Shown: positions 1 through 5,813, counted from the stretch's first letter. The stretch is 5,813 bases of DNA from Chthoniobacterales bacterium (GCA_025980625.1 JAICXG010000177.1:1-5813), one strand, 5' to 3'. Program-made: numbers and translations. Notes: generated by a model from the sequence alone, not told the origin.

Positions 1-1
1 A

Positions 2-1642
2 CCGGCAGTCTTTGCCAAGCTCGATCAGCTTTACCAAAAGGAACGCAAACCTTCCACCCATGAGCTGGAGCGCTGGATGCGCGATTCGGCGCAGCCGCGC
101 CAGGCGCTCGCACAGTGGTATTTTGCGCGCAGCGAATTGCGCTCCGGCAATCGCGACAAGGCGATTGCGCTGCTTGCGGAACTGGGCCGGGGCGACGTCC
201 GAGCTCCGTCGTTAGGCGAAGCCGACCTGGAGCTGGCGCAACTTCATCTCGCGAGCGGGGAATGGGAGCCGGCGATTGTGGCCGCAGAAGCAATCAAGGC
301 GCAGAATGCGCCGCCGGCGTTGCAGGAGCGAGCGGCATGGCTGATCGCAGAGGCGCAGTATCGCCGGGGAGAGCTCGAGAAAGCCGCTTCGATTTACGAC
401 CGCCTCGCGCAGGAATCCTCGAGCCGGTCCGGCGAGGCGCTGTTCAATGCCGCGGTATGCTGGCTGCGGTTGGACCGGCAGAACGATTTTGCCACCGATT
501 ATCGCAAGATCAGCAACGATCCGGGCGCGCGTTCAATCCAGGGCGAACTGCTGCTCGAAGAGGGATTGGTGCAGGCAGCGCAAGGCAAAGCGGAGGCGAC
601 GGCGACGCTGCGAAAATTTATTGCCGATTTTCCGCAAAGTGTGCGTCGCTCCGAAGCGTGGGTGGCGCTAGCCGAACTGGCGTTTCACGCCCAGCGTCCC
701 GACCTAAACGCCGCGCGGAATGATCTGGCGCGGGCGCGACAGGCAAAGCCGACGCCGGTCGCGCTCGAACGCGCCGATTATCTGCAAATCTGGATCGAGG
801 ACTCTGCACCCTCGGGCAACGAAGCCACAGTAATCGCGGCAGCCAGCCAATTTCTCGCGCGTCATCCCGATTCGCGTTCTGCAGCCGAAGTGCGGATGAA
901 GCTTGCCGAGGCTTACTATCGACGCGGTGACTTTGCCAATGCGCAGACGCAATTTGAATTACTTGCGCAGCAAAAACCGGAAGCACCTCTGGCGGAGAAA
1001 GCGCTCTTTTTCGCCGCCCGCTCGGCCATGTCGAGCATGGGTGCGACCGCGCTCGATCACGCGCTCGCTTTGCTCGACCAGGTGGTGAAACTGGGCGGCG
1101 ATCTGAAGTGGGCGGCGCGTAATGAAGAGGCTACGATCGAACGACGGCTTGGCAAAAACACCGAAGCGCTCGCGCTCTACGATGAGGTCCTGAAGCACGA
1201 GGCGAAACCGGCGGAACGGCGCGAAGCGCTTTGCGGCAAAGGCGACATTTATTACGACATGGGCGCGGCTGATCCGGAGAATTATCGGCGCGCGCTCGAG
1301 TTTTACGAGCAGCTCGCGAGCGAACCGGGCGCGCCACCATTTTGGCGCAACCAGGCGGAATTCAAAAAAGGCAAAGCGCTCGAAAAGCTGAACAACAAGA
1401 CTGCTGCCCTAACGACCTACTATGGCGTGATCGAAGCCGGCGGGCGGCCCGAGGCGCAGCACGAATTTTTCTGGTTTTACAAGGCCGGTTTCAACGCCGC
1501 GCATCTGCTCGAGGAGGCGAAGGACTGGAAGGCGGCGGTGGCCGTGTATCAAAAACTCGCCGCCATCGGAGGGACGCGCAGCGAGGAAGCCAAGGCGCGT
1601 CTGACGCAATTGCGGCTGGAACATTTTTTGTGGGAAGAATAG
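2..1642 (+). CDS. TPR-repeat protein, 5' end missing
   Basis: This is the C-terminal part (about 546 residues) of an all-helical tetratricopeptide-repeat protein. The reading frame is open from base 2, and 25 sensible residues precede the first ATG at 77, so that ATG is probably internal and the true start lies outside the window. Counting from the Met at 77, the clearest TPR-like helical pairs are near residues 83-116 (AEAQYRRGELEKAASIYDRL), 268-301 (LAEAYYRRGDFANAQTQFEL), 345-378, 425-455 and 466-499. They show the usual A/G/Y spacing of TPR helices. The protein ends in EHFLWEE and stops at TAG. TPR arrays are protein-interaction scaffolds. In this phylum such long arrays are often exported or outer-membrane associated, but the N-terminus that would show a signal peptide is not visible. 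No catalytic domain is seen, so no specific function is assigned. The exported 91-residue gene follows after 71 bp on the same strand. Confidence 0.9.
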   Translation, partial: PAVFAKLDQLYQKERKPSTHELERWMRDSAQPRQALAQWYFARSELRSGNRDKAIALLAELGRGDVRAPSLGEADLELAQLHLASGEWEPAIVAAEAIKAQNAPPALQERAAWLIAEAQYRRGELEKAASIYDRLAQESSSRSGEALFNAAVCWLRLDRQNDFATDYRKISNDPGARSIQGELLLEEGLVQAAQGKAEATATLRKFIADFPQSVRRSEAWVALAELAFHAQRPDLNAARNDLARARQAKPTPVALERADYLQIWIEDSAPSGNEATVIAAASQFLARHPDSRSAAEVRMKLAEAYYRRGDFANAQTQFELLAQQKPEAPLAEKALFFAARSAMSSMGATALDHALALLDQVVKLGGDLKWAARNEEATIERRLGKNTEALALYDEVLKHEAKPAERREALCGKGDIYYDMGAADPENYRRALEFYEQLASEPGAPPFWRNQAEFKKGKALEKLNNKTAALTTYYGVIEAGGRPEAQHEFFWFYKAGFNAAHLLEEAKDWKAAVAVYQKLAAIGGTRSEEAKARLTQLRLEHFLWEE

Positions 1643-1713
1643 CCGGAAGTGTCGGTTTCGACGTTCGCAACATTTACTTGCGCGAGAGTGGGTAACGGGC
1701 GCACAATTGCGGT
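1643..1713 (+). promoter_or_regulatory. Short gap with weak candidate promoter for the exported protein
   Basis: This 71-bp gap lies between the TPR gene and the small exported gene. A poor sigma-70-like pair is visible: TTGCGC at 1678-1683 and CACAAT at 1702-1707, 18 bp apart. The -10 box ends only 6 bases before the ATG at 1714, so if used it would give an essentially leaderless mRNA. That fits the lack of any Shine-Dalgarno sequence before the ATG. A 5-bp inverted repeat (CGCAA 1666-1670, TTGCG 1678-1682) and a 4-bp one (GTCG/CGAC, 1651-1662) are too weak to call terminators. Read-through from the TPR gene is an equally simple explanation of expression. Confidence 0.2.
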
Positions 1714-1989
1714 ATGAAAACAAGTAGCGGATGGTTTCGATTGGCAGTGGGTTGCTGCCTTGGCGCGATGCTGACTACCGCAGCATTCGCCGGCCCGACT
1801 ATTTATCGGGAGGAAACGAACACGCGCCCGAACGTGGCTCAGGCGGTGCCGAAGCAGAAGGTCATCAAGATCTATATTCTGAGTTCGGCTTCGGCTATTC
1901 CCCGGCCGATCAGCTACGTCATCGGCGGTGTGATTACGACACCAACACCGATCGAAATCATCGGACGAGGCGAGACCGTCTCTCGTTAG
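1714..1989 (+). CDS. Small exported protein of unknown function (91 aa)
   Basis: I do not recognise the family. The N-terminus is a textbook Sec signal peptide: MKTSSGWFR supplies the positive charge, about residues 10-24 are hydrophobic (LAVGCCLGAMLTTAA), and AFA-GP at residues 24-28 is a good signal peptidase I site. The mature part would be about 65 residues. It starts polar and Pro/Asn-rich, has a short basic stretch (PKQKVIKIYIL) with beta-strand character, then a Pro/Ile-rich segment (SAIPRPISYVIGGVITTPTP) and a charged tail (GRGETVSR). The two Cys (residues 14 and 15) are inside the signal peptide, and there is no lipobox where one would be expected. It lies 71 bp after the TPR gene on the same strand and could be co-transcribed. 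No Shine-Dalgarno sequence precedes the ATG. A longer antisense frame covers the same bases but has no protein-like features. The signal peptide makes this a likely real gene; its function is unknown. Confidence 0.72.
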   Translation: MKTSSGWFRLAVGCCLGAMLTTAAFAGPTIYREETNTRPNVAQAVPKQKVIKIYILSSASAIPRPISYVIGGVITTPTPIEIIGRGETVSR

Positions 1990-1997
1990 GCGAGAGA
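1979..1997 (+). repeat. Perfect 7-bp hairpin around a stop codon
   Basis: TCTCTCG at 1979-1985 pairs with CGAGAGA at 1991-1997, leaving a 5-base loop TTAGG. That loop holds the TAG stop codon (1987-1989) of the exported-protein gene. There is no T-run after it, so it is not a standard intrinsic terminator. It could act as a 3'-end stabiliser or as part of a Rho-dependent end. Confidence 0.4.
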
Positions 1998-2030
1998 GGA
2001 GGGCAGGGCGCCGGGTGGCGCGGCGGCTGA

Positions 2031-2049
2031 GTGCCGTTTCCGACGGCAT
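2031..2049. terminator. Possible bidirectional hairpin between convergent genes (no U-tract)
   Basis: TGCCGT at 2032-2037 pairs with ACGGCA at 2043-2048 around a 5-base loop (TTCCG). A G-U pair outside (2031/2049) can extend it on one strand. It lies between the end of the + strand exported-protein gene and the end of the - strand ilvC gene, where a shared terminator would be expected. Neither strand has a U-run next to the stem, so the terminator reading rests on position and stem only. Confidence 0.35.
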
Positions 2050-2061
2050 GTTCGGTGGGAG

Positions 2062-3063
2062 CTAGGAATTTTCCTCCAGCCAAGGCGTGAGGCCGCGGAG
2101 GCGTTCGCCGACACGCTCGATCGGCCCTTTCTTCGCTTCGGACAACAGTCGCTCGTAGCGTCTTTTGCCTGTTCGCGTCTCGCGCAGCCAACCCCGCGCG
2201 AACTCTCCGCTTCGGATTTTGGCGAGTGCCTGCTTCATTCTTTTTTTAACTGAAGCGTCGATAATCTTCGGCCCGACCGAGATGTCGCCCCACTTCGCTG
2301 TTTCCGAAATTTGTTCGCGCATTCCGCTGATCCCGGCGCGATGCATCAGGTCGACGAGGAACTTCAACTCGTGCAGACATTCGAAGTAGGCCGTCTCCGG
2401 CTGATATCCGGCCTCGACGAGAGTTTCGAAGCCTGCTCGCACCAGTGCATTCATCCCGCCGCAGGAGACCGCCTGTTCGGCGAAAAGATCCGCCTCTGTT
2501 TCCTCGCGGAAGGTCGTTTCAAAAACTCCCGCACGCGTTCCGCCGATCGCCTTGCTGTAGGCCAGGGCCAGTTGACGCGCATGGCCGGTTGCGTCCTGCG
2601 CCACCGCCATGGCACAGGGCACGCCTCTGCCCTGTATGAACTGCGTTCGCACCATCGGCCCGAGGCCTTTCGGCGCCACCATCACGACATCGACGTCGTT
2701 AGGCGGAGCAATCGTCCGATAATGTATCGCGAAACCGTGCGCGAAAAGCAGCGCCTGCCCGGCGCGCAGGTGCGGAGCGATGTCTGCCTCGTAAATCGCG
2801 GCCATCTTTGTATCGGGGAGCGCGAGAAAAATCAGATCGCCCTGTTTCACCGCCGGTCCTGTATTCGCCAGGCAAAGGCCGTCCTTACGCGCGATCACCC
2901 GTGAGCGACTTCGTGGCAGCAAGCCAACGACAACCCGGATGCCGCTGTCCCGCAGGTTGAGAGCCTGCGCGCGGCCTTGCGCGCCGTAACCGATCACGGC
3001 ACAGGTTTTCTCAAGGAGCGGAGCGAGATCGACCTGTTTGTCGGTGAAAATCTTGGCAGGCAT
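2062..3063 (-). CDS. ilvC: Ketol-acid reductoisomerase, class I (short form), divergent
   Basis: This cytosolic enzyme converts 2-acetolactate or 2-aceto-2-hydroxybutyrate to the dihydroxy acid using NAD(P)H and Mg2+, the second step of valine, isoleucine and leucine synthesis. At 333 residues it is full-length for class I KARI. The N-terminal Rossmann domain has GYGAQG (25-30), a cofactor loop GLLPRSRSR (47-55) and the conserved AHGF with His109 and APKG with Lys132. The helical knotted domain keeps the metal ligands: Asp192 and Glu196 in EADLFAEQ, Glu228 and Glu232 in YFECLHELK, and Ser253 in ISETAKWGD. The C-terminus (SGEFARGW ... GLTPWL) is standard. The odd points are changes at usually near-invariant sites: GSQGHAHA is GAQGRAQA, HGFNIH is HGFAIH, and KGPGH is KGLGP. 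All key catalytic and metal residues are present, so it is probably active. No ilvB, ilvN or leuA is adjacent, and it may be a second copy or specialised paralogue. A good promoter lies directly upstream; there is no clear Shine-Dalgarno sequence. Confidence 0.93.
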   Translation of the reverse strand: MPAKIFTDKQVDLAPLLEKTCAVIGYGAQGRAQALNLRDSGIRVVVGLLPRSRSRVIARKDGLCLANTGPAVKQGDLIFLALPDTKMAAIYEADIAPHLRAGQALLFAHGFAIHYRTIAPPNDVDVVMVAPKGLGPMVRTQFIQGRGVPCAMAVAQDATGHARQLALAYSKAIGGTRAGVFETTFREETEADLFAEQAVSCGGMNALVRAGFETLVEAGYQPETAYFECLHELKFLVDLMHRAGISGMREQISETAKWGDISVGPKIIDASVKKRMKQALAKIRSGEFARGWLRETRTGKRRYERLLSEAKKGPIERVGERLRGLTPWLEENS

Positions 3064-3083
3064 AGGCCGCGTCCGGATTGTCG

Positions 3084-3113
3084 ATCGTACGGGCTGGCGA
3101 CTGCTGCTGTCAA
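3084..3113 (-). promoter_or_regulatory. Candidate sigma-70 promoter of ilvC
   Basis: On the - strand a perfect -35 box TTGACA (3113-3108) is followed after 18 bp by TACGAT (3089-3084, four of six matches to TATAAT). Initiation would fall near 3077, leaving a leader of about 15 bases before the ilvC ATG at 3063. The site lies in the 84-bp gap after the glycosyltransferase stop, so it would uncouple ilvC from the genes upstream. The -35 box largely sits in the loop of a 6-bp inverted repeat (TGCTGC 3102-3107, GCAGCA 3115-3120). No leader peptide or T-box fits in so short a leader. Confidence 0.5.
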
Positions 3114-3147
3114 CGCAGCAAAGGCCGGAGAATGCTTCGCGAGCCGA

Positions 3148-5265
3148 TCAGTTGATCAGCGATCCGTTCTCTCTGGCTGCGTCTTGGAGACGTTTGACTT
3201 GCGCGAGAGCGTCGTGTGCCTCGCCGGGGCGGCCTATTTTTTGCAGAATATCAGAGAGCAAGACATACTGGCGCGGCGCATCCGGTTGGCGATCGGTCGC
3301 CCTGCGTTGCGCAAGATAGGCGTCCTGGAAACGATGCTGGCGCAGCCTGATCTGCGCGAGCAGATTTAGCGCTTCGACCTCGTGCAAGTCCAGGCGACTC
3401 GCACGGGTAAGAGCCTCAATCGCTTCAGTGACCTGGCCCTTTTCAGCATAGATCCGCCCGAGAGCAAGAGCGGCGCCGTAATGCCACCAGTTTCTCCGCG
3501 CAAAGTCTTCTACCAACTGCTGCGCGGCCCCTGGGCCTTTGTTTTCTCGGAGTAATTCCCCTTCGTAACTGACCAACTCCCATACGTCCGGGTCTTGCCG
3601 CCGCGCCTTATCGAGAATCACGCAGGCCGCGCTGTCGTTCTTTTGCGCGTGCCGCAGCCGCGCCAGGTTTGCCGCGATTACCCAGGTGCGCGGATAATCC
3701 TTCGCGATTTGTTCGCGCGCCTTGCTCGTCGCGATCAGGATGTTTTCCGCTTCGGCATTTCGCCCGAGGTGGCGCAGGGCGTCGGCCAGGTTATTGCGCG
3801 CGATCGGATCGTCTGGCGAGATCTGCAAGACATGGCGCAAAAGTTCTTCCGCCCGCGCATACTCTCCCCGCCGTGAGTAGACGAGGGCAAGGTTGGTCGC
3901 AGCGCGGCCGCTTGAACCGCCCGCAGCAAGTGTCTGCCGGAAAAACCTCTCCGAGTTTGCCCAGTCACTACTGCGATCGTAACTCCTCACACTTAACCCA
4001 ATGATGAAGGCTCCGACAAGCGGCAGGACCCAGCGATCCAAACGCTGCGGCAGGGCGAGCGCACACCCAGCGAGAAAGATTAGGAATCCTACGCTGGGGA
4101 GATACAGCCAGTGCTCCGCTACGGTCGCATTAAGGTTGATGAGGTTCGAAACTGGCACGTAAGCAACTAGAAACCAGACGGCACCCAGGATCCGGAGTTC
4201 GCGACCGGTTTCTTTCCGAAGGAGACCAAAAATCAGGATGGCGAGAAAACCCAGGCCGGCGATGGAAAGATACTCAACGCCAGAGTTACTTTCCCACATA
4301 GATGAATCCCGTAGCGCTGCGGGATTGAACACAGTTCGTTCCATGTGGAGGTTAGATGGGAACACCATCAAACGGCCATAGTCACCAAGTGCGCGGAGCA
4401 TCAGAACAGCGCGTGTAGCTGCAGGCCAGCCCGCCGCACTTAGCACCTGAGAACGTGGTGAGGGCAAGTGTCGCAATCCGATGTAAGCGAGTGTGAGCGT
4501 AAGGCAGCCTGCAACGATAATGAGTTTTGCTCTTCGATTCATCTGCGGGTTAACAAAGAGTTGCCAGACAAGGAACAAGATAAGCCAGAGGATTCCGGTT
4601 TCGCGTGAGCAGAGCGCAAGCAAACCTAAAAGAAATGAGATCGCGTAGATGAAGGTGCGTCTGCACGCTGAGGAAGAACGGCGCGCGCACAGAAACGTCA
4701 GCCAGGCAGCAGCGGCAAAGAAAAAAGCCAGGCTATCCGCTCGCCCCGAGACATAATCGACCGCCGCGCTGTGCACCGGATGGACAACCCAGAGCAGTGC
4801 GATTAGCAGAGCAATGAACTGGCTGCGATTCGAACATAGCTGTGTCCGTGGTAACTCTGCGAGAAGTCGCCGGAGGAGAAGAAAAAGCATCGTACCAGCC
4901 GCGACATGCCAAAAAACATTGGAAAGATGAAACCCGAAAGGATTATCCCCCCACAGGAAGTAATCCGGCATGTAGGAGATGTTTTGCACCGGTCGATAAT
5001 GAAGCGAGTAAGAATCAAGAAACAGATAATGACGGAAGCTCTCAAAGATCAGGAGCGGGCTTTTAATGAAAGGATTGGTGAGGGCGAGATAAGTGTCGTC
5101 CCAAAGGAATGGCCCTTGCAGTGCGGGCACATGAGCCATGCTGCCAGCTGCGATGAGAAGCAGACAGCAGAGCCAGGGCTTTTGCAGTAAGCGCCAAATC
5201 GGGCGCAATAAGTCGCCCAGGCGGCGTGCGCGCTTTCGCGTCGAGGCCAATTGCTCGAGTGTCAT
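3148..5265 (-). CDS. TMTC-like membrane glycosyltransferase with C-terminal TPR repeats
   Basis: This is a polytopic GT-C-type protein resembling the TMTC/PMT O-mannosyltransferase group: about 11 membrane segments, then TPRs. In the 705-residue form (ATG at 5265), the first membrane helix is about 31-49. It is followed by FLWDD (53-57), the acidic pair expected of the catalytic first outer loop. Family patterns follow: RPVQNISYMPDYFLWG (91-106), HPVHSAAVDYVSGRADSLAF (162-181), RETGILWL (221-228), DYGRLMVFPSNL (295-306) and EHWLYLPSVGF (384-394). Six TPR-like units are visible at about 453-486, 487-520, 526-559, 594-627, 628-661 and 662-695, on the side opposite or adjacent to the membrane. 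Such enzymes move a sugar from a polyprenyl-phosphate donor to exported proteins; donor and acceptor here are unknown. It directly follows the prepilin gene, a plausible acceptor. The start is uncertain. The frame is open to an ATG at 5415 that overlaps the prepilin by 44 bp, and a TTG at 5358 has AGGAG before it. ATG 5265 was chosen because the extra N-terminal residues show no family features. Confidence 0.88.
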   Translation of the reverse strand: MTLEQLASTRKRARRLGDLLRPIWRLLQKPWLCCLLLIAAGSMAHVPALQGPFLWDDTYLALTNPFIKSPLLIFESFRHYLFLDSYSLHYRPVQNISYMPDYFLWGDNPFGFHLSNVFWHVAAGTMLFLLLRRLLAELPRTQLCSNRSQFIALLIALLWVVHPVHSAAVDYVSGRADSLAFFFAAAAWLTFLCARRSSSACRRTFIYAISFLLGLLALCSRETGILWLILFLVWQLFVNPQMNRRAKLIIVAGCLTLTLAYIGLRHLPSPRSQVLSAAGWPAATRAVLMLRALGDYGRLMVFPSNLHMERTVFNPAALRDSSMWESNSGVEYLSIAGLGFLAILIFGLLRKETGRELRILGAVWFLVAYVPVSNLINLNATVAEHWLYLPSVGFLIFLAGCALALPQRLDRWVLPLVGAFIIGLSVRSYDRSSDWANSERFFRQTLAAGGSSGRAATNLALVYSRRGEYARAEELLRHVLQISPDDPIARNNLADALRHLGRNAEAENILIATSKAREQIAKDYPRTWVIAANLARLRHAQKNDSAACVILDKARRQDPDVWELVSYEGELLRENKGPGAAQQLVEDFARRNWWHYGAALALGRIYAEKGQVTEAIEALTRASRLDLHEVEALNLLAQIRLRQHRFQDAYLAQRRATDRQPDAPRQYVLLSDILQKIGRPGEAHDALAQVKRLQDAARENGSLIN

Positions 5266-5311
5266 TATCTCGATTCCAACGAGCGACTGTTCCGGAGAGA
5301 CAGTTGACACC

Positions 5312-5357
5312 TGATTCCCTGCCACCTCTGGCGCAAGCAGAGATGGCAGGCGAATCA
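5312..5357 (-). repeat. Long hairpin between prepilin and glycosyltransferase genes
   Basis: The left arm 5312-5329 (TGATTC then CCTGCCACCTCT) pairs with the right arm 5339-5357 (AGAGATGGCAGG, a bulged C at 5351, then GAATCA). This gives 18 base pairs around a 9-base loop. The one imperfect pair is C5325/A5343 on the + strand, but it becomes a U-G wobble in RNA from the - strand. The stem is therefore continuous only in the direction in which the flanking genes are transcribed. It begins 14 bases after the prepilin stop codon. No U-run follows, so it is not a classical terminator. A role as a 3'-end stabiliser, partial terminator or translation gate is inferred. Confidence 0.6.
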
Positions 5358-5370
5358 ATTGTCGACTCCT
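5356..5370 (-). promoter_or_regulatory. Candidate RBS with alternative TTG start for the glycosyltransferase
   Basis: On the - strand AGGAG (5370-5366) lies one base after the prepilin stop codon. It is followed after 7 bases by TTG (5358-5356), in frame with the glycosyltransferase. Use of this start would add 31 residues, giving 736 in total, and would couple translation to the prepilin. The stem of the long hairpin begins inside this start codon. Other genes here (ilvC, the exported protein) lack Shine-Dalgarno sequences, so the motif alone does not settle the start. Confidence 0.3.
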
Positions 5371-5371
5371 A

Positions 5372-5773
5372 CTAGGGACCGTAGGGTGAGAAGAAGTCGG
5401 TGCCGGCGACGTCACTCAGGGTGTTCCAAGCGCTCGTCGGGACTTTCGGCAGGCTATCGACGGTTTGAGTACCGTAAGTGTCACCGAACAGGTCTTGGCC
5501 CGTGTTGTAGAGCATACTGCCCTGCTTCAGATACGCCGTCCACTGCGCGACCGTAACCGTCGATCCGCTGGTTCTATTGTTCTCAATCGCGTACTGATCG
5601 ACCGCAGCGTCAATCAGGCGCAGATCGTTAATGATACGGCTTGCCTGCGAGCGTTTCCGGGCCCGAAGGAAACCGGGAACGGCAATGGCTGCGAGCAAGG
5701 CGATGATCGCGACCACGATCATGATTTCCACGAGGGTGAAGCCCCCGCGACTCTTGTTGAGTTTGGTTAGCAT
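5372..5773 (-). CDS. Prepilin-type N-terminal cleavage/methylation protein (type II pseudopilin-like)
   Basis: This is a 133-residue prepilin. A short basic leader, MLTKLNKSRGG, is followed by FTLVEIMIVVAIIALLAAIA. Cleavage by the prepilin peptidase would fall between Gly11 and Phe12, and Glu16 is the conserved Glu5 of the mature protein. The hydrophobic N-terminal helix continues into an amphipathic helix (about 37-65, with RKRSQASRIINDLRLID). The small C-terminal domain contains LYNTGQDLFGDTYG and ends in SPYGP. Mature length is about 122 residues, with no cysteines. This pattern resembles the GspG-like single pseudopilins of Verrucomicrobiota. The protein should sit in the inner membrane and assemble into a short pseudopilus or pilus. 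No secretion ATPase or platform gene is nearby in the window, so its machine lies elsewhere. A Ser/Thr-rich patch (TSGSTVTV, 68-75) with an NRT sequon just before it could carry sugar. A weak AGAAAG (5789-5784) lies 10 bases before the ATG; the promoter is at or beyond the right edge. Confidence 0.93.
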   Translation of the reverse strand: MLTKLNKSRGGFTLVEIMIVVAIIALLAAIAVPGFLRARKRSQASRIINDLRLIDAAVDQYAIENNRTSGSTVTVAQWTAYLKQGSMLYNTGQDLFGDTYGTQTVDSLPKVPTSAWNTLSDVAGTDFFSPYGP

Positions 5774-5813
5774 ATGTTTAGTGCTTTCTAGTTTGTTGGT
5801 TATTTGATTGCGT

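Noticed and set aside
1624..1629. T-run near the end of the TPR gene as a terminator U-tract
   Set aside because: It lies inside the coding sequence (encoding HFLW) and no stem precedes it.
77..1642. ATG at 77 as the true start of the TPR gene
   Set aside because: The frame is open and protein-like back to base 2, so the gene continues past the left edge.
1549..2049. 166-residue - strand reading frame across the exported-protein gene
   Set aside because: Its composition is rich in Arg, Ser and Cys with no domain or signal features. It overlaps the end of the TPR gene and the whole exported-protein gene antisense, so it is a shadow.
2311..2904. 197-residue + strand reading frame
   Set aside because: It lies wholly antisense within ilvC, which has clear family motifs. 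The frame has shadow-like composition (Arg/His/Cys-rich).
3146..3157. 12-bp palindrome GATCA-GT-TGATC over the glycosyltransferase stop codon
   Set aside because: It is short, partly coding, and a length expected by chance. There is no second copy near the ilvC promoter to suggest an operator.
2977..3369. 130-residue + strand reading frame spanning the ilvC start
   Set aside because: It crosses the ilvC 5' end, the intergenic promoter and the TPR tail antisense. It has no recognisable features.
5304..5309. TTGACA on the + strand as a -35 box
   Set aside because: No -10-like hexamer lies 16-18 bp downstream, and no + strand gene follows.

Overview
The window most likely comes from a GC-rich soil- or freshwater-type Verrucomicrobiota (Chthoniobacter/Udaeobacter-like). 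The main reason is the prepilin at the right end. Its N-terminus, its helix (RKRSQASRIINDLRLIDAAVDQYA) and its C-terminal LSDVA...SPY pattern match a pseudopilin type I associate with that phylum. This is an inference from remembered family patterns, not a database match. The other genes, a class I ketol-acid reductoisomerase and two TPR proteins, fit that assignment but do not prove it.

Layout. The left third is on the + strand. A long TPR-repeat protein is open at the left edge of the window (its start lies outside). A 71-bp gap follows, then a 91-residue exported protein of unknown function. The right two thirds are on the - strand. Read in the direction of transcription they hold a type II secretion/type IV-like prepilin (right edge), a TMTC-like integral-membrane glycosyltransferase with C-terminal TPRs, and a class I ketol-acid reductoisomerase (ilvC). 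The + and - groups converge at about 1990-2061, where there are two short GC-rich hairpins without U-tracts.

How the parts may work together. The prepilin and the TMTC-like enzyme are adjacent on one strand. They are separated by a long hairpin (18 bp with one bulge), which could set the ratio of pilin to enzyme. The pairing suggests, but does not prove, that the enzyme glycosylates the pseudopilin or another exported protein. ilvC follows 84 bp after the enzyme gene and has a good sigma-70-like promoter of its own, so it is probably a separate transcription unit. Its acid/base and metal-binding residues are intact, but several positions that are usually near-invariant in class I KARI are changed. 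No ilvB or ilvN lies beside it.

No RNA genes, CRISPR arrays, insertion sequences or attachment sites were seen. All intergenic gaps are under 110 bp. I see no clear new defence or mobile system. The points most worth a second look are the pilin/glycosyltransferase pair with its hairpin, the divergent KARI, and the small secreted protein.
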